Assembly (NCBI GenBank): GCA_002733575.1 | Contig: NVWB01000001.1 | Location: forward strand, 158,472 to 222,471 | Length of the DNA stretch: 64,000 nucleotides | Direction: 5' to 3' | Source of the DNA: Blastopirellula sp. | GTDB taxonomy: Bacteria; Planctomycetota; Planctomycetia; Pirellulales; Pirellulaceae | Shown: positions 9,788-20,000 of the stretch, piece by piece | Numbering within the stretch: position 1 is the first letter of the stretch | Layout: each line of letters starts with the position of its first letter | The notes under the pieces: generated by a model | The model's database searches: none | What the model was told of the DNA's origin: nothing | The model's input: the letters and a program-made list of their open reading frames with translations, nothing else | Made by a program: the position numbers and the translations under genes

Positions 9788-10819
9788 TCAGAAACGGTCT
9801 GACAGCCATGCCAGAAGATCGCGGCGCAGCGCCGGGTCAATCGGCTTTCCGCTCAGTGTCAGACTGCCATTGGCATGGGTTGTCATCCAAACCCCCGGAA
9901 CCGGTTCAACCATATTCTTTGGTGCAGACTCTATTTCAGAGTCTGTTCTAGGTTTTTTTGTTGTACTGCGAACCGTCAGCAGACAGTCGATCTCGGCCCG
10001 GGCATTCTGTGGCGCCGCGCGGTTCAGCGCCGCACACATCTGCACGCCAGCCTGTGGATCGTCAGCGATCAGCTGCGCCAGAGCCAGACCGGCCCGCTCG
10101 CCAATTGCTTCGGGAAACCGCAGCGCCCCGTCGAGCGCCACAACCAGTGTTGTGAAGCTTTTGATCTTGGAGCGTTTGGAGCGGGACGCAGCCCCAAACA
10201 AGGTTGCCAGAGCCGATTTGCGACTGCTGAACACCCCCTGATGCACGGCCTTTTCCACGATCCGTGCGCGCTCATAATAGCTCAACCCCACCCGGATCTC
10301 GTTTTCCTCGACCATCGCCAGATAGGCATCGGCCGACTGACTCGGCTGCCGCAGCAGAACCAGTACCGTATCATATTGCGGATCGTCCGTGTCCTGACGC
10401 AACTGGATCAGGGCCTGACAGCGGCGCCAGCCAGAGATCAGGCCGTACTGTCCGTCGCCCAGGTCAACCACCTCGATCGGGGCCTGCTGACCGCGCTGGC
10501 GCAGGCTTGCCACCAGCACCGCCAACTCGCCTGGGTCCGCAGCGATACGGTCGCGCATCAGATAATCCTGTTGCACATCCTTCAGTCGCACACTGAGCAC
10601 CATGCGACCCTCGGCGCGGGCGCGGGACAGCGAGTCAGACAGCTCATCCAGCGCCGCCCGTGTCGCGGCATCGGCAGCAATATCAGCAATGGGGGCCTGC
10701 GGGCGCTGATAGACGCCGCTGGGATAGTTGGGGAACATAGCCTTGGTTTCCAGCCCTGAACCTGTTGCCGAATAATCAGGCCCCGGATTGGCCGGGGTCA
10801 GCCGTTTGCGTTTGGCCAT
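9788..10819 (-). CDS. parB: ParB-family plasmid partition protein
   Basis: A 343-residue centromere-binding protein of the RepA-type replication module. The ParB N-terminal domain is recognisable in the middle third (ELAVLVASLRQRGQQAPIEV, then YGLISGWRRCQAL, the arginine-rich nuclease-like motif), followed by EENEIRVGLSYYERARIVEKAV and a helix-turn-helix region. The basic N-terminus (MAKRKRL) would contact ParA. It is downstream of parA by 44 bases on the same strand, making a parA-parB operon divergent from repA. It would bind the palindromic sites flanking the module and drive segregation with ParA. A gene name is justified by family and position only. Confidence 0.92.
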   Translation of the reverse strand: MAKRKRLTPANPGPDYSATGSGLETKAMFPNYPSGVYQRPQAPIADIAADAATRAALDELSDSLSRARAEGRMVLSVRLKDVQQDYLMRDRIAADPGELAVLVASLRQRGQQAPIEVVDLGDGQYGLISGWRRCQALIQLRQDTDDPQYDTVLVLLRQPSQSADAYLAMVEENEIRVGLSYYERARIVEKAVHQGVFSSRKSALATLFGAASRSKRSKIKSFTTLVVALDGALRFPEAIGERAGLALAQLIADDPQAGVQMCAALNRAAPQNARAEIDCLLTVRSTTKKPRTDSEIESAPKNMVEPVPGVWMTTHANGSLTLSGKPIDPALRRDLLAWLSDRF

Positions 10820-10863
10820 GTCTCAGTCTCCTTACTGTCGTTGCCTGCAGGGCACTCTACCCG

Positions 10864-12258
10864 TCATTCGGCGGCTACCTGCTCTGCGGCCAGCTCATCC
10901 CGCCGCCAGCTGCCCAGCAGCAATGTCTTGAAGGCGGCATAGGTGGCATCAAAGGTTTCACGGCCCCGCACATAGGTCTCGCGGTTGAAGTCCCGGTAGT
11001 CAGCCTCATAGATGCCCTGAACCTGTTCACCAGCCTGACCAATCAGCGCGGTGAAATCCTGTCGGTGTGGTGACAGGGTGCCCCCCAGATAAGTCTGCAT
11101 AAGCGCCGCCAGCTCCGCTTGCTGGGTGCCATCATAGCGGGTGATCACAGCGCGCACTGCATCCCACTGAAAGGCCAGCCCGTCACGCCCCAAAGCCCGC
11201 GCCGCCATATTCTCGGCCTCTTCGATCGAACCGAAGGTGGAGTGTAACATATCAAAGAACCGCCCGGTGCTGTCAAATTCAAGGAATGACGCGCCCACTG
11301 GCACCAGCAGAATATCAGCAGCGGCCAGCCCGTTGATGGTCAGATACCCCAGCGCCGGCGGGGTATCGAGAAAGATCACATCATATTCGTCCAGCACCCC
11401 GTCAGCGGTAAAGATGTCAGTCAGCGCATCCCACAGCTTCCAGCCGCGCCCCTGCATCCTCCAGACCGGGATCTGGAACTCGGCCCAATACAGGTTTAGC
11501 TGCGCCCCGATCAGATCAATATTGGGCCAGTGAGTTGACTGGATGAGGTCCTGCGTGCGCATTTCAAGGGCGGTGGCCAGCGTGTCATCCAGTGGTTGAG
11601 GTGCCTCGCCCCGGTCCTGACGCCGCTGATTTTCGCTGCGCTGATAGCTGGCATAATGGCGCGCCAGCAGCGGAAACACCGTCTGCCATTCATCGGCGAC
11701 CTTGCCGCCAAAGATCGATGTCATGGACCCCTGACTGTCAAGATCGACCACCAGCACCTTATAGCCATCCAGAGCCGCCGACATTGCCAGATGTGCCGCA
11801 GTGCTGGTCTTGCCAACACCGCCCTTAAAGTTGGCCACTGCAACCAGTTTGGCAGGCAGATTTGACGGTCGATAGGGCAGGTATTCTTTGGCTTTGGAAC
11901 CTTCGGCACCAAAATGCGCTCTGAGACGTAGAACTTCGTCCAGAGTGAACCATTTCGCACCGCTCTTTGTTTCGCTGCGCCCTTGCGGCAGGGTTGGATT
12001 GGCTTTGAGTACACGACGGAAATGACCCGTAGCGACCGGGATCAGATAGCGGGTGATTTCCCAGGTTGAGAACAACCGAAGCCGCCGCTGCCCGCTTTCT
12101 TCTAAGCCGCGACTGGTCAGGTCGCTACGCCCGGCTTCGCAGGCCCGGGCGATGGTGCCAAAGCCTTCGGTGGTGGTCGGTTCTCCAAGCGCTGATAACG
12201 CCTGATCCGGATCTATATTGAAATACGGCGGCAGACCTTCAGGCGCTGAGTGTTTCAT
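10864..12258 (-). CDS. parA: ParA-family plasmid partition ATPase
   Basis: A 464-residue ParA with an N-terminal DNA-binding extension of about 135 residues (a MerR-like segment WFTLDEVLRLRAHFG) and the ATPase after it. The deviant Walker A motif KGGVGKT is at residues 145-151, followed by VLVVDLDSQGSMTSIFG (Walker A') and VIFLDTPPALGYLTING (Walker B). ATG at 12258 is preceded by AAGG about seven bases upstream. An 11-base inverted repeat lies immediately upstream, which fits autorepression by this class of long ParA. It is transcribed away from repA. The family assignment is firm. Confidence 0.93.
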   Translation of the reverse strand: MKHSAPEGLPPYFNIDPDQALSALGEPTTTEGFGTIARACEAGRSDLTSRGLEESGQRRLRLFSTWEITRYLIPVATGHFRRVLKANPTLPQGRSETKSGAKWFTLDEVLRLRAHFGAEGSKAKEYLPYRPSNLPAKLVAVANFKGGVGKTSTAAHLAMSAALDGYKVLVVDLDSQGSMTSIFGGKVADEWQTVFPLLARHYASYQRSENQRRQDRGEAPQPLDDTLATALEMRTQDLIQSTHWPNIDLIGAQLNLYWAEFQIPVWRMQGRGWKLWDALTDIFTADGVLDEYDVIFLDTPPALGYLTINGLAAADILLVPVGASFLEFDSTGRFFDMLHSTFGSIEEAENMAARALGRDGLAFQWDAVRAVITRYDGTQQAELAALMQTYLGGTLSPHRQDFTALIGQAGEQVQGIYEADYRDFNRETYVRGRETFDATYAAFKTLLLGSWRRDELAAEQVAAE

Positions 12259-12272
12259 GCGGGACCTTATAT

Positions 12273-12329
12273 GTTCGCTATTTTAGCTAATGTACCACAA
12301 AACAGAGCACATGTAAGGAAATAGCGAAC
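12273..12329. promoter_or_regulatory. Inverted repeat upstream of parA, probable autorepressor operator
   Basis: GTTCGCTATTT at 12273-12283 is mirrored exactly by AAATAGCGAAC at 12319-12329, 35 bases apart. The left arm starts 15 bases upstream of the parA ATG, so the pair covers the likely promoter. ParA proteins with N-terminal DNA-binding extensions usually repress their own operon from such sites. The function is inferred. Confidence 0.55.
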
Positions 12330-12512
12330 AAAATCTCATTTCCCAAGTAAATCCAGTAGTTTTTGTCTGCTGAATGCTTTGACAGAGTAGGATTCTGCCA
12401 ATGGTTTTGAGCTTTGTGTTGTTATTTATCTGTTAATTTATAGTTACGGGGTCTGTCTGATTTTGGGAAACCCTTTTTTTATGGCCTTTGCGCGGTGTTT
12501 TCTCTCTGGTGG
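12330..12512. other. AT-rich segment of the probable replication origin
   Basis: Between the parA operator and the iterons lies an AT-rich stretch (notably 12415-12485, with TTATTTATCTGTTAATTTATAG and a run of T). It contains no gene and no exact DnaA box. An AT-rich region beside iterons upstream of a replication initiator gene is the usual layout of an iteron-controlled plasmid origin. Confidence 0.45.
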
Positions 12513-12631
12513 TGACTCTGAAACCCCGATGAAGTGACTCTGATCCGCCGCTGAGATGACTCTGATCCACCGCTGTGGCGCTGGACGCAGGGGCTGGATG
12601 ACTTTAGGACTGGTGTCACTGAAACCCCGAT
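12513..12631 (+). repeat. Iterons upstream of repA
   Basis: TGACTCTGA occurs at 12513, 12535 and 12557, an exact 22-base period (two helical turns), with similar flanks (ATCCGCCGCTG, ATCCACCGCTG). A degenerate copy starts near 12599 (TGACTTTAG). A further copy at 12614-12631 shares an 11-base tail (GAAACCCCGAT) with the first. Direct repeats of this spacing immediately upstream of a plasmid initiator gene are typical initiator-binding iterons that set copy number. Confidence 0.65.
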
Positions 12632-12679
12632 AGAGCGGGGCAGGATTCGGGACAGGGTTTGGCGCAGGGTGCGGGCAGA

Positions 12680-13711
12680 ATGAGCACAAATATATCCAGT
12701 GTTGGCGGTGCCGGCCGCAACGGTCTGTTGCCCGACCGTTACCCGACCGGCGACTTTTTCATCTGCGATATTTTTGACGCCGCGCCCAAGGATGATCTGG
12801 GCAGCATGGAGCACCCGATCTTTTCGCTGAGCACGCGGCCCGACCGGCGTATTCTGAGCTATGCCCATAACGGCGTGAGCGTGCAGGTGACACCGTCGGT
12901 GCGGGGCCGCGCCACGATTCATGACAAGGACATTCTGATCTATTGCATCAGCCAGCTGATGGCGGCGTTGAATGCCGGGCGCGAGATTTCCCGCACCCTG
13001 AAACTCACCGCGCATGATCTGCTGGTGGCGACCAATCGCGACACGTCCGGGGACAGTTATGCGCGGCTGCGCGAGGCCTTTGAGCGGCTGGCCGGCACCC
13101 GCATCACTACCAATATGGCGACGGGGGACACCGAAACCACCACCGGCTTTGGTCTGATCGAAAGCTGGGAGATCAAACGCCGTGCGCGCGGCGGCCGCAT
13201 GATCAGCGTTACCGTGACTCTGAGTGAGTGGCTGTTCCGGGCGGTGCTGTCGAAATCGGTGCTGACCTTGTCGCGCGATTATTTCCGGCTGCGCAAACCG
13301 CTGGAGCGGCGGATCTATGAGCTGGCACGCAAACATTGCGGTCGTCAGCCGGACTGGCGGGTCAGCGTTGCGGTGCTGCACAAAAAATCCGGCTCAGCGG
13401 CACCGCTGCGGGTGTTTCGCGCGGCGCTGCGCCGGATGATCGCCGCCGCTACCCTGCCGGACTACACTCTGAGCGAAGAACCCGGTGATCTGATACTGGT
13501 CCGCCGCGCCAGCATTGTGCTGGATGCCGGCGATGGCCCGCAGTTGCACCCCGACACGATCGACGCGGCGCGGGAATTGCTGCCGGGGCAGGATGTTTAT
13601 GCGCTTGAGGCCGAGTGGCGCAGCTGGTGGGCGCAGTCGGGGCGGCCGCGGCTGGGGTCGGCAGATAAGGCCTTTCTGGGCTGGGTGCGGCGGCGCGGTG
13701 CTCAGAAATGA
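12680..13711 (+). CDS. repA: Plasmid replication initiator RepA (RPA family, DnaA-like type)
   Basis: A 343-residue replication initiator of the RPA family that defines RepA-type plasmids in Rhodobacterales. Characteristic stretches are DFFICDIFDAAPKDDLGSMEHPIFSLS, then RTLKLTAHDLLVATNR, SYARLREAFERLAGTRI and FRLRKPLERRIYELARKHCG, the last a winged-helix DNA-binding segment. ATG 12680 is chosen; a TTG at 12659 in frame would add seven residues. The initiator would bind the iterons just upstream and open the AT-rich segment. It is divergent from parAB, the normal layout for this plasmid type. This is one of two complete replication systems in the window. Confidence 0.92.
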   Translation: MSTNISSVGGAGRNGLLPDRYPTGDFFICDIFDAAPKDDLGSMEHPIFSLSTRPDRRILSYAHNGVSVQVTPSVRGRATIHDKDILIYCISQLMAALNAGREISRTLKLTAHDLLVATNRDTSGDSYARLREAFERLAGTRITTNMATGDTETTTGFGLIESWEIKRRARGGRMISVTVTLSEWLFRAVLSKSVLTLSRDYFRLRKPLERRIYELARKHCGRQPDWRVSVAVLHKKSGSAAPLRVFRAALRRMIAAATLPDYTLSEEPGDLILVRRASIVLDAGDGPQLHPDTIDAARELLPGQDVYALEAEWRSWWAQSGRPRLGSADKAFLGWVRRRGAQK

Positions 13712-14045
13712 AGCGCCCTGTTTCAAAACCGAAACAGTAAAGCACGGTAGGGCCTGACGGCTTATTTTCGGATTATCGCCCAAAACAGGCCCGAAAAGCA
13801 CCCATTGAGCGCAAAAAATACTCAAGCTATTTCAATCAGTTAACCTAAAAATACCATCCAGTGTGCAATTCACTATACTTCTTTGCTTGAGGTCTGCGTT
13901 AATACTCATTAATGGTGTTCCTAATTATGGGTGAATTGCGCCTTGTCGAAGCTATTTTTTACAAAGCTAGACATTTTAGGGCCAAGATTAGGATCGCAAT
14001 CCCCGTGTAGTAAATTTTAAGTCTAAACATGCGAGGAAGCATATC
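13712..14045. other. Leader region of the giant surface-protein gene
   Basis: A 334-base gap with no gene. It holds a parS-like palindrome near its left end (listed separately), then AT-rich DNA that should carry the promoter of the 11-kb gene. GAGGA at about 14032 is a good ribosome site for the ATG at 14046. No convincing -35/-10 pair could be fixed by eye. Confidence 0.5.
13719..13736. promoter_or_regulatory. Second parS-like palindrome, after repA
   Basis: TGTTTC at 13719-13724 and GAAACA at 13731-13736 are separated by AAAACC, the same six-base spacing as the palindrome at 9690-9707. It lies eight bases beyond the repA stop codon. The two sites bracket the parB-parA-repA module. A short terminator hairpin is the alternative, but no T-run follows. 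Confidence 0.55.
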
Positions 14046-17000
14046 ATGGCAACTGTAGAACAAATTAACGCACTCACCGGTCTTTACGTCGCTTATTTCG
14101 ACAGAGCACCGGATCCTGAAGGTCTTCAATTTTGGATTGACCAGCTGGACAACGGTCGCGATTTTTCAACGATCTCTCAGGATTTTGCCGAGTCTCAGGA
14201 AGCCCTGGACATTTACCCCTACCTGAACACACCTGAAGTCTCCTCGCCCTCAGCGTTCATTACACAAATCTACATCAACCTGTTCGGCCGCTCGCCTGAC
14301 CCCGATGGTTTCGCATTCTGGCTGGATGTTCTTGAATCCGGTGAAGTTGAGCCTGGCGATATGGTTGAGGCGGTTATGCTTGGCGCTCAGGACACCATCG
14401 TTGATGGTACGATGATCCTCGACAAGACCACGGTCGATAACAAAATCGCAACGGGTTATGCCTTTGTTGATACCGCCAGCAACACGCCCGGCTTTGAATG
14501 GAGCCAGCAGGCCTATGATGGTGCCGTCGCTGCGATTAACGGCGTTGATGCCACGGATGCCAGTGTAGAAGCCGCGCTGAACACCCAGCACACATATTTT
14601 GCAGATTTTGCAACCAACAGCATCTTCACGCTTTGCGAGCACACAGTTCTCGTAAGTGAAGAAGTGGTGACAACACAGCTTGTTACCAATACGGTTCTGT
14701 ACTGGGGCTATAACCCTCACAGCCATGACGAGACCGACGGCGTTGACAACACGGCTGGCGGCAATGACAACAACCTGACCAATGAAGGCCCCCAGGATGG
14801 CGGCATTCCGGCCTCTGCGTTCATGGACTATCTGGCGGATATTGCGAATATTGATCTGACAGAAATTGACCCGATCAATGTGGACGATGACGAGAAGCTG
14901 TATGATTTCGACAATCTGGAAGAGATCACGCTGAACGTTAATGATGACGGCACCGGCACCCTGACGGTGACCTGGCCGGACGGCACTGCGGATGATATCG
15001 CGGTGGCAGCTGAATATTTTGCTCTGATCCACGATCTGATCTTTGACGCGGAAGGCAACTCGCGCTTCTTTGAAAAAGAGGTCGCGGCTGACGTTCCGGT
15101 TTATGTGGACAACAATGGCAACGTAACGCTTGATGCCAGTGCACCGGGCGCAACCGAAATTGGCCGCGTCGATGCGGTTCTGACAACCGTTGAGGGCGCT
15201 GTTTACGCGTCTATTCCGCCGATTCTGACACCAACAGTGAATAATGGTGGCACATTTGAGTCTGGTTTCACCGGCATAGATGATGACTTTATTCAGGTTG
15301 GTCGTCTTGATCTGCTGCACGGTGCCATCATTGATGGCGGCCAAGGGTATAACACCCTTGAGATTGACGCCAAAGGCCATTTTGCCCAACCCAAGGCACT
15401 GCTGAACATTCAGCATATCAACATCGAAAACCTGCCGAACATCTATACAGATGACGATAATGCAAACCAGTATCCGGACGTTATTGAGAATAAAGGCGGC
15501 GACAATGATTCCATCATTGATCTGTCGCGTGCCGTTGATATTGAGACCCTCACCATCACCGAGGGTGATTTTGCAGGTCTTGACGCTGATAACTACGAAG
15601 CGGGCGATCTGACGGTTACCGGCATCCGCAATGGCGCGGTTGTGACCCTTGACGGCAATTTTGACGATGGCGATATTCGTCTGAACTATTCCGAGGTTCA
15701 GGGCGACGGTGTTCATGCCGTGTTCAGCAATCTGAACATGGACAGCAGTCTGGAGATTGCTCACAACTCTCCAAAGCTGACCATCGAATCTACTGGTGGC
15801 GGCAACTATGTGAACGATGGTGATCTGGGTGGCAACGACGCCAACCTGAAAGAACTCTATATCACGGGTGATGCATATCTGCACATCGAAGGTGATATGG
15901 ATGATACGTTTGACGACGATCTTCCTGTGCTCATTGACGCCTCGGCCAATACCGCCGGTGTCAATCTGGAGCTGTCGGGTTCTGAGAAAGTCACATTCCT
16001 TGGCACTGACAGCGATGACCGGTTTGTTGTTTCGACAGACGAAGCCAGCGGCGGTGTTGGCTCTCAGGACGAAGCTGTCACCATTGTTGGTGGCGAAGGC
16101 GATGACCACTACGAAATCGAGACCTACACAGCGACAGTCAGCACCGGTACCGGTAACAACAATGTTGAGTTGGACGGTGTCGTGACGGCCACCATTACCA
16201 GCGCTGGTAATGGCAACAACCACATCGAAGGCGAAGTGGTTCAGATCACAGCAACAGTTGGCGATGGCGACAACCGCTTTGACATCGAGGCCTTTGATTC
16301 CCCGTCTTCCACTGTCTGGACCTTTATCGATGACATGGACACTGTCGTTGACCTGACGGCTGGTGACGGCGCCAACCTGTTCAACGTTTATGCCAATGGT
16401 GACAGCTTTGGCAGCGGCGATCACTATCTGAAGCCTGCTGTAATCAACATCACCGCGGGTGATGGCGGCAACAAAGTGTTCATCCCGGCACTGCCAAACG
16501 CTTTCACCGGCGTTCTGAGCACTGTGACCATTAACACCGGCGACGGTGAGGATCACATGCTGGTCGGTGGTTCGGACATCACCATCAATTCTGGTGGTGG
16601 CAACGACAACATCACTCTGCTGGGCATCGACAATGACTATGTCACCCAAGTTGCTCACATTAGTGGTGGCCAACTGGATGACTATAACTACAAAGGCTTT
16701 ATCCCAAGCATCTATGGTGCCAAGATTGTTATCGACACCGGCACCGGTGAATCGACAATTACCCTTGGAAACTATAACGGCGATGTCTTTAATTTCAGCG
16801 GTCAGAATGGCGCGATTGTCGCCAAAGAAGGGTCAAGCATCACAGGTGAGAACATCACCTTGTTCATTGACACCGACGCCGACCTGCGCGCCGCTACCTT
16901 GGATGGCATCACCAAAATCATTCTGGATGATGACAACCGCGACTATGCCGGTCAGGGCTTTCCGGATGGAAGCTCTAACACCGGCGACGCCGCCAGCCTG

Positions 17001-20000
17001 ACCCTGCTGGACACCCAGTTTGCGGCACTTGGCGCGGATATCTTTAGCACTCAGGGCGAAACCTTTGGTGCACAAAGCATCCTGACGCTGATCATCACCG
17101 GCGACGTGACGCTGAGCGATCTGATTGACTTCTCGACCTGGAACGACTCGGTCAAACTCTGCTTTGTTGTCGAGGATGGCGCATCGCTGACCCTGACTGC
17201 AGAAGAGCTGCATAAATACGTGGCGCCTGAAGGCATCGCGGTGGATGAAGCAAACGGCTATAATGACAATGGTGTCACTGTCACTGATGCCGGATATGAC
17301 TTTGATCCGTACAACGATCAGTACGGTGGTACGGGCGGCGGCACTGTCGCTGGCACAAGCACAATGGTGGATGTCGATGTCATCTATAGCCCGGATGGCT
17401 GGACGCGTCCGGCGGAAGACCCTGGTACGAACACCATCTATATCGACTCGGATGTTACTCCGGTTGCTGACGATATTGAATCGCCCTTCGCAACCGACCT
17501 GATCATCACTGGCGATGCGGACTTCTACATTGATGGCGAAGTTGATTTGGGTACAAACTTTACCGTCGACTTTTCTGGCCTGAACGGCGACACCCCTGAA
17601 AACGCCGATGGTGTCGAAGTTGCGATGACCATTTCAAACTTCCAGGACATCACTGGCGACGTGAATACGGCTCTTAACGATCCAAATGATGGCGATGAAG
17701 AAAACGCGAACACACCAAACCCCGCGACATGGGGTGTCATCACCGGCAACGGCACCAGCGATGATCCGGTACGGATCAACATTGAAATCGCCAATGGCGA
17801 TTCGGTTGGTGACTCTGATCTTGGAGTGACCGCAGGTGGGTTCCACTCCAGCGGCGTTCAGCAGTATATCGTCACAGATATTCTTGATACCTTCGGCAAT
17901 ACACAGTCGCAGGCGTCTGGTGGCTCAGTCACCGTTGTTGTCTGTGATCAGACAGAAGACCTCGAAGTTCTGGGTCTGCAAAACAACCGCAATGGCGACG
18001 TGACCTTTGAACAGGTCAACTGGGGCACAACAATCCTGCTGGAAGGTGACGGCTATGCCAATTCTTCCGATCAGGAAAAGAACCTTGGCAACCCTGACCT
18101 GTCCGAAGTCGGCGAAGTTATCGTCAACTTCTTTGAGCCAGGTGCAAATGCCGAAGTGCGCATCACCAACCAAGGTGTTGAGCTGGGCCTGAATGAGGAT
18201 GCCGAAGACGGCTATGACGCGAATGGCGAACGCTGGCTGGATGTTGTAGGCATCACAGTTAACAATGCCGACCGTCTGCTGATCAACGTCGAAGATGGCG
18301 ATGCGATCATTCACGATGTCACAGGCGACGATGTCGAGCGCGTTATTGTGAACGGCCCGGAAGATGTCACACTTGTCGTTGCTGGTGTTGATGGCAATGA
18401 CGGGTCCGGCTTTGACGCCTCTGACCTCAAGAGCCTTGATGCATCTGGTGTTGACGGTACATTCACCCTGTGTCTGACCGATAATGCGGACCTGTCCGGT
18501 GTTGTTCTGACCGGCATTGATGCGATTGTGCTGAAGGGGGATGTTATGCTGACCCTGACCGGCGATCAGGCAGAAGAATTCCAAGGCCTGATCTCAAACG
18601 ATGGTAGCGGCACAACCGTCCTTAATATTGTTGATATGGGCGATCAGGTCATCGACATGGCAGCCATTGATGTCGATGATATCGGCACGGTTACCTTTGT
18701 CGATGAGCCAGTCACCGTTGATGCGGCCACCAACTTTGGCGGCGCGGATGTTTTGATCATTCCGGAAGACAGCCAGGTCACCATGACCGTGGCCCAGTTT
18801 AATACTGCGGATGCGGATAGTGGTTCGGCTCCGGTTGTTATGGATGGCGATGGCGGCGGCAATGCCGATGACAACACTCTGATCCTCACCGATGCAAACC
18901 CTGGTGTTGATGCTGTTGTTGACGTTGATCTGACAAATGTGGATGTCGATGTCGATGTTGACATCGTGCTCAATGACTTCACCGCAAATGCCGACTTTGA
19001 TATTTCGTCCACTGGTGGTGAAACCACAACTATCCTTGTTGGCGGAACCACAGATCTGTCGGCAGGTGACTTAGGCACAACCGACTGCATCGAACTTCAG
19101 GATGGCGCGACACTGACGCTGAGCCAGGCACAGATCCAGGCTCTCATTTCGGGCTCCGTGCCGATCGAAGACGTTATCAAGCTCGCAGATGGGGCCTCGG
19201 CCACTCTGAACATCAACGGGATTGACGGGGTTGGCGATGCGCTCTTGTTGTCCGATCTTGTTGCCGAGTATCCGGGCCTTGATATCGGCACGCTGACGCT
19301 CACTGACTTTACTGTGGCGACCAACGTGACACTGCCGGGCTGGACCCTTGGAGGTGCCGACGAAATCGTCACACCAACAGCGGATCTGAACGATACCATA
19401 GACGGCCTGGAACCAACCAGCCTGACGCTGACGCAGGCCCAGTTCCTGTCTCTGGACGGTATCGGCTTTATCTCGGGTGACTCGATTGTCAACATCACCG
19501 GGCTGACCAATAACAATGACGCCGATGGCGATATTGATATTGATTATGACGATGATCTGATCATTGATTTCAGCGGCATCTCTGCCAATGCCGGTACGCT
19601 GACATTGCTGGAAGATGGGCTATTTGTCACCCAAAACGGTGAGATTGTTACCTTCAACTCTGTGTCTGTTATCAAAAATGCGGATGGCGATGCTTTCTCG
19701 ATTGATCTGACCGATGGGCAGACGATTGGCTTCTCCACCGCAGAACAGGCAAGTGGTACTGATGTTAATGAAACTCTGACGGGCACGGCTACCAACCCGA
19801 CAGCGATCCTCTGGACATTCACCGACTTCCCGACCACGCCGATTGACACATCGAACTATGATCCTGCGATCAACACGTTGTACATCAGCGAAGATCTGGT
19901 TGACGGTCAGAACGAAGAAGACCTCTGGACAACTCTGCCAAGTACAATCGACGTACAGAAGTACAACGCCGAAGGTATTCCGGATATCCTGATCCCATTC

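Noticed and set aside
12479..13381. 300-codon minus-strand frame across repA
   Set aside because: Antisense to the replication initiator and overlapping the iterons; low-complexity, Arg/Gln-rich translation without domains.
14250..16673. 807-codon open frame on the minus strand inside the giant gene
   Set aside because: It is fully antisense to a clear coding frame. Repetitive Asp/Asn/Gly/Val codon use on the plus strand leaves the opposite strand open by chance; no ribosome site or domain was seen.
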